DNA of 6,255 nucleotides, taken from contig JAQBPP010000168.1 in NCBI GenBank assembly GCA_028287455.1, forward strand, positions 1 through 6,255, given 5' to 3'. Source of the DNA: Bacilli bacterium (GTDB lineage: Bacteria; Bacillota; Bacilli; Tumebacillales; JAQBPP01). Of the stretch, positions 6,227 to 6,255 are shown piece after piece. The notes beneath the pieces were generated by a model that was not told where the DNA came from, made no database searches, and worked only from the letters and a program-made list of their open reading frames with translations. Position numbers and translations under genes: made by a program. How positions within the stretch are numbered: the first letter of the stretch is position 1; every line of letters starts with the position of its first letter.

Positions 6227-6255
6227 ATTTCCGCTGCAAAAATTTTATTATTTCA

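Larger units (their letters stand above)
6057..6255. other. Upstream region of ftsE, no convincing gene
   Basis: These 199 bases up to the right edge probably hold the ftsE promoter and perhaps the control region of a neighbour outside the window. Two minus-strand frames and one plus-strand frame happen to be open through much of it. None has a good ribosome binding site, and their translations are rich in Cys, Phe, Trp and His, unlike the real genes here. I found no well-spaced sigma-A -35/-10 pair and no terminator hairpin. Two possible regulatory elements are listed separately: a spaced inverted repeat and a Fnr/CRP-like palindrome. Confidence 0.5.

Noticed and set aside
6112..6255. Plus-strand frame from ATG at 6112 running off the right edge (48 codons)
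   Set aside because: No ribosome binding site precedes the ATG, the product is Lys/Arg/Asn-rich without a recognisable signature, and the internal ATG at 6184 has its nearest AGGAG 16 nt upstream, too far.
1..6255. Search for mobile elements, CRISPR repeats, tRNA or rRNA, toxin-antitoxin or defence genes
   Set aside because: No transposase or integrase, no regularly spaced repeats, no tRNA-like fold and no defence-type domains were found; the content is ordinary core genome.

Overview
The window reads as chromosomal core sequence from a motile, probably spore-forming member of the Firmicutes (class Bacilli). The evidence is the gene order ftsE-ftsX-ctpB-minJ known from the Bacillus lineage, a two-gene flagellar stator unit, strong AGGAGG-type ribosome binding sites and moderate GC content. 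A relative of the Alicyclobacillaceae/Tumebacillus group is possible, but I cannot place the organism firmly without a search.

All six confident genes lie on the minus strand and read from right to left. From the right edge: about 200 bases of upstream DNA with no convincing gene; ftsE (ATPase) and ftsX (permease), which overlap by 8 nt; ctpB, an S41 serine protease with a PDZ domain and a C-terminal peptidoglycan-binding domain; a polytopic membrane protein with a C-terminal PDZ domain that matches MinJ in size and layout and overlaps ctpB by 4 nt (ATGA); a 69-nt gap carrying a good candidate sigma-D (flagellar) promoter; then motA and motB, which overlap by 17 nt. At the left edge a short plus-strand reading frame enters the window and would meet motB tail to tail with a 27-nt overlap.

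The functions fit together as a cell-surface and division block followed by a motility block. FtsEX is known to control cell-wall hydrolases from the membrane. CtpB is a secreted or membrane-anchored processing protease, which in Bacillus subtilis acts on a sporulation checkpoint protein. MinJ links DivIVA to MinCD at the division site and poles. MotAB is the ion-driven stator of the flagellar motor. The tight spacing suggests translational coupling within ftsEX and within ctpB-minJ. The motility genes can be read through from the division genes, because no terminator is visible, or started separately from the sigma-D-like promoter whose -35 element coincides with the minJ stop codon.

No mobile elements, CRISPR arrays, tRNA or rRNA genes were seen. 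I found no evidence of a previously undescribed system. The items most worth checking are the promoter arrangement between minJ and motA, the coupling of two PDZ proteins (one a protease), and the unidentified partial frame at the left edge.
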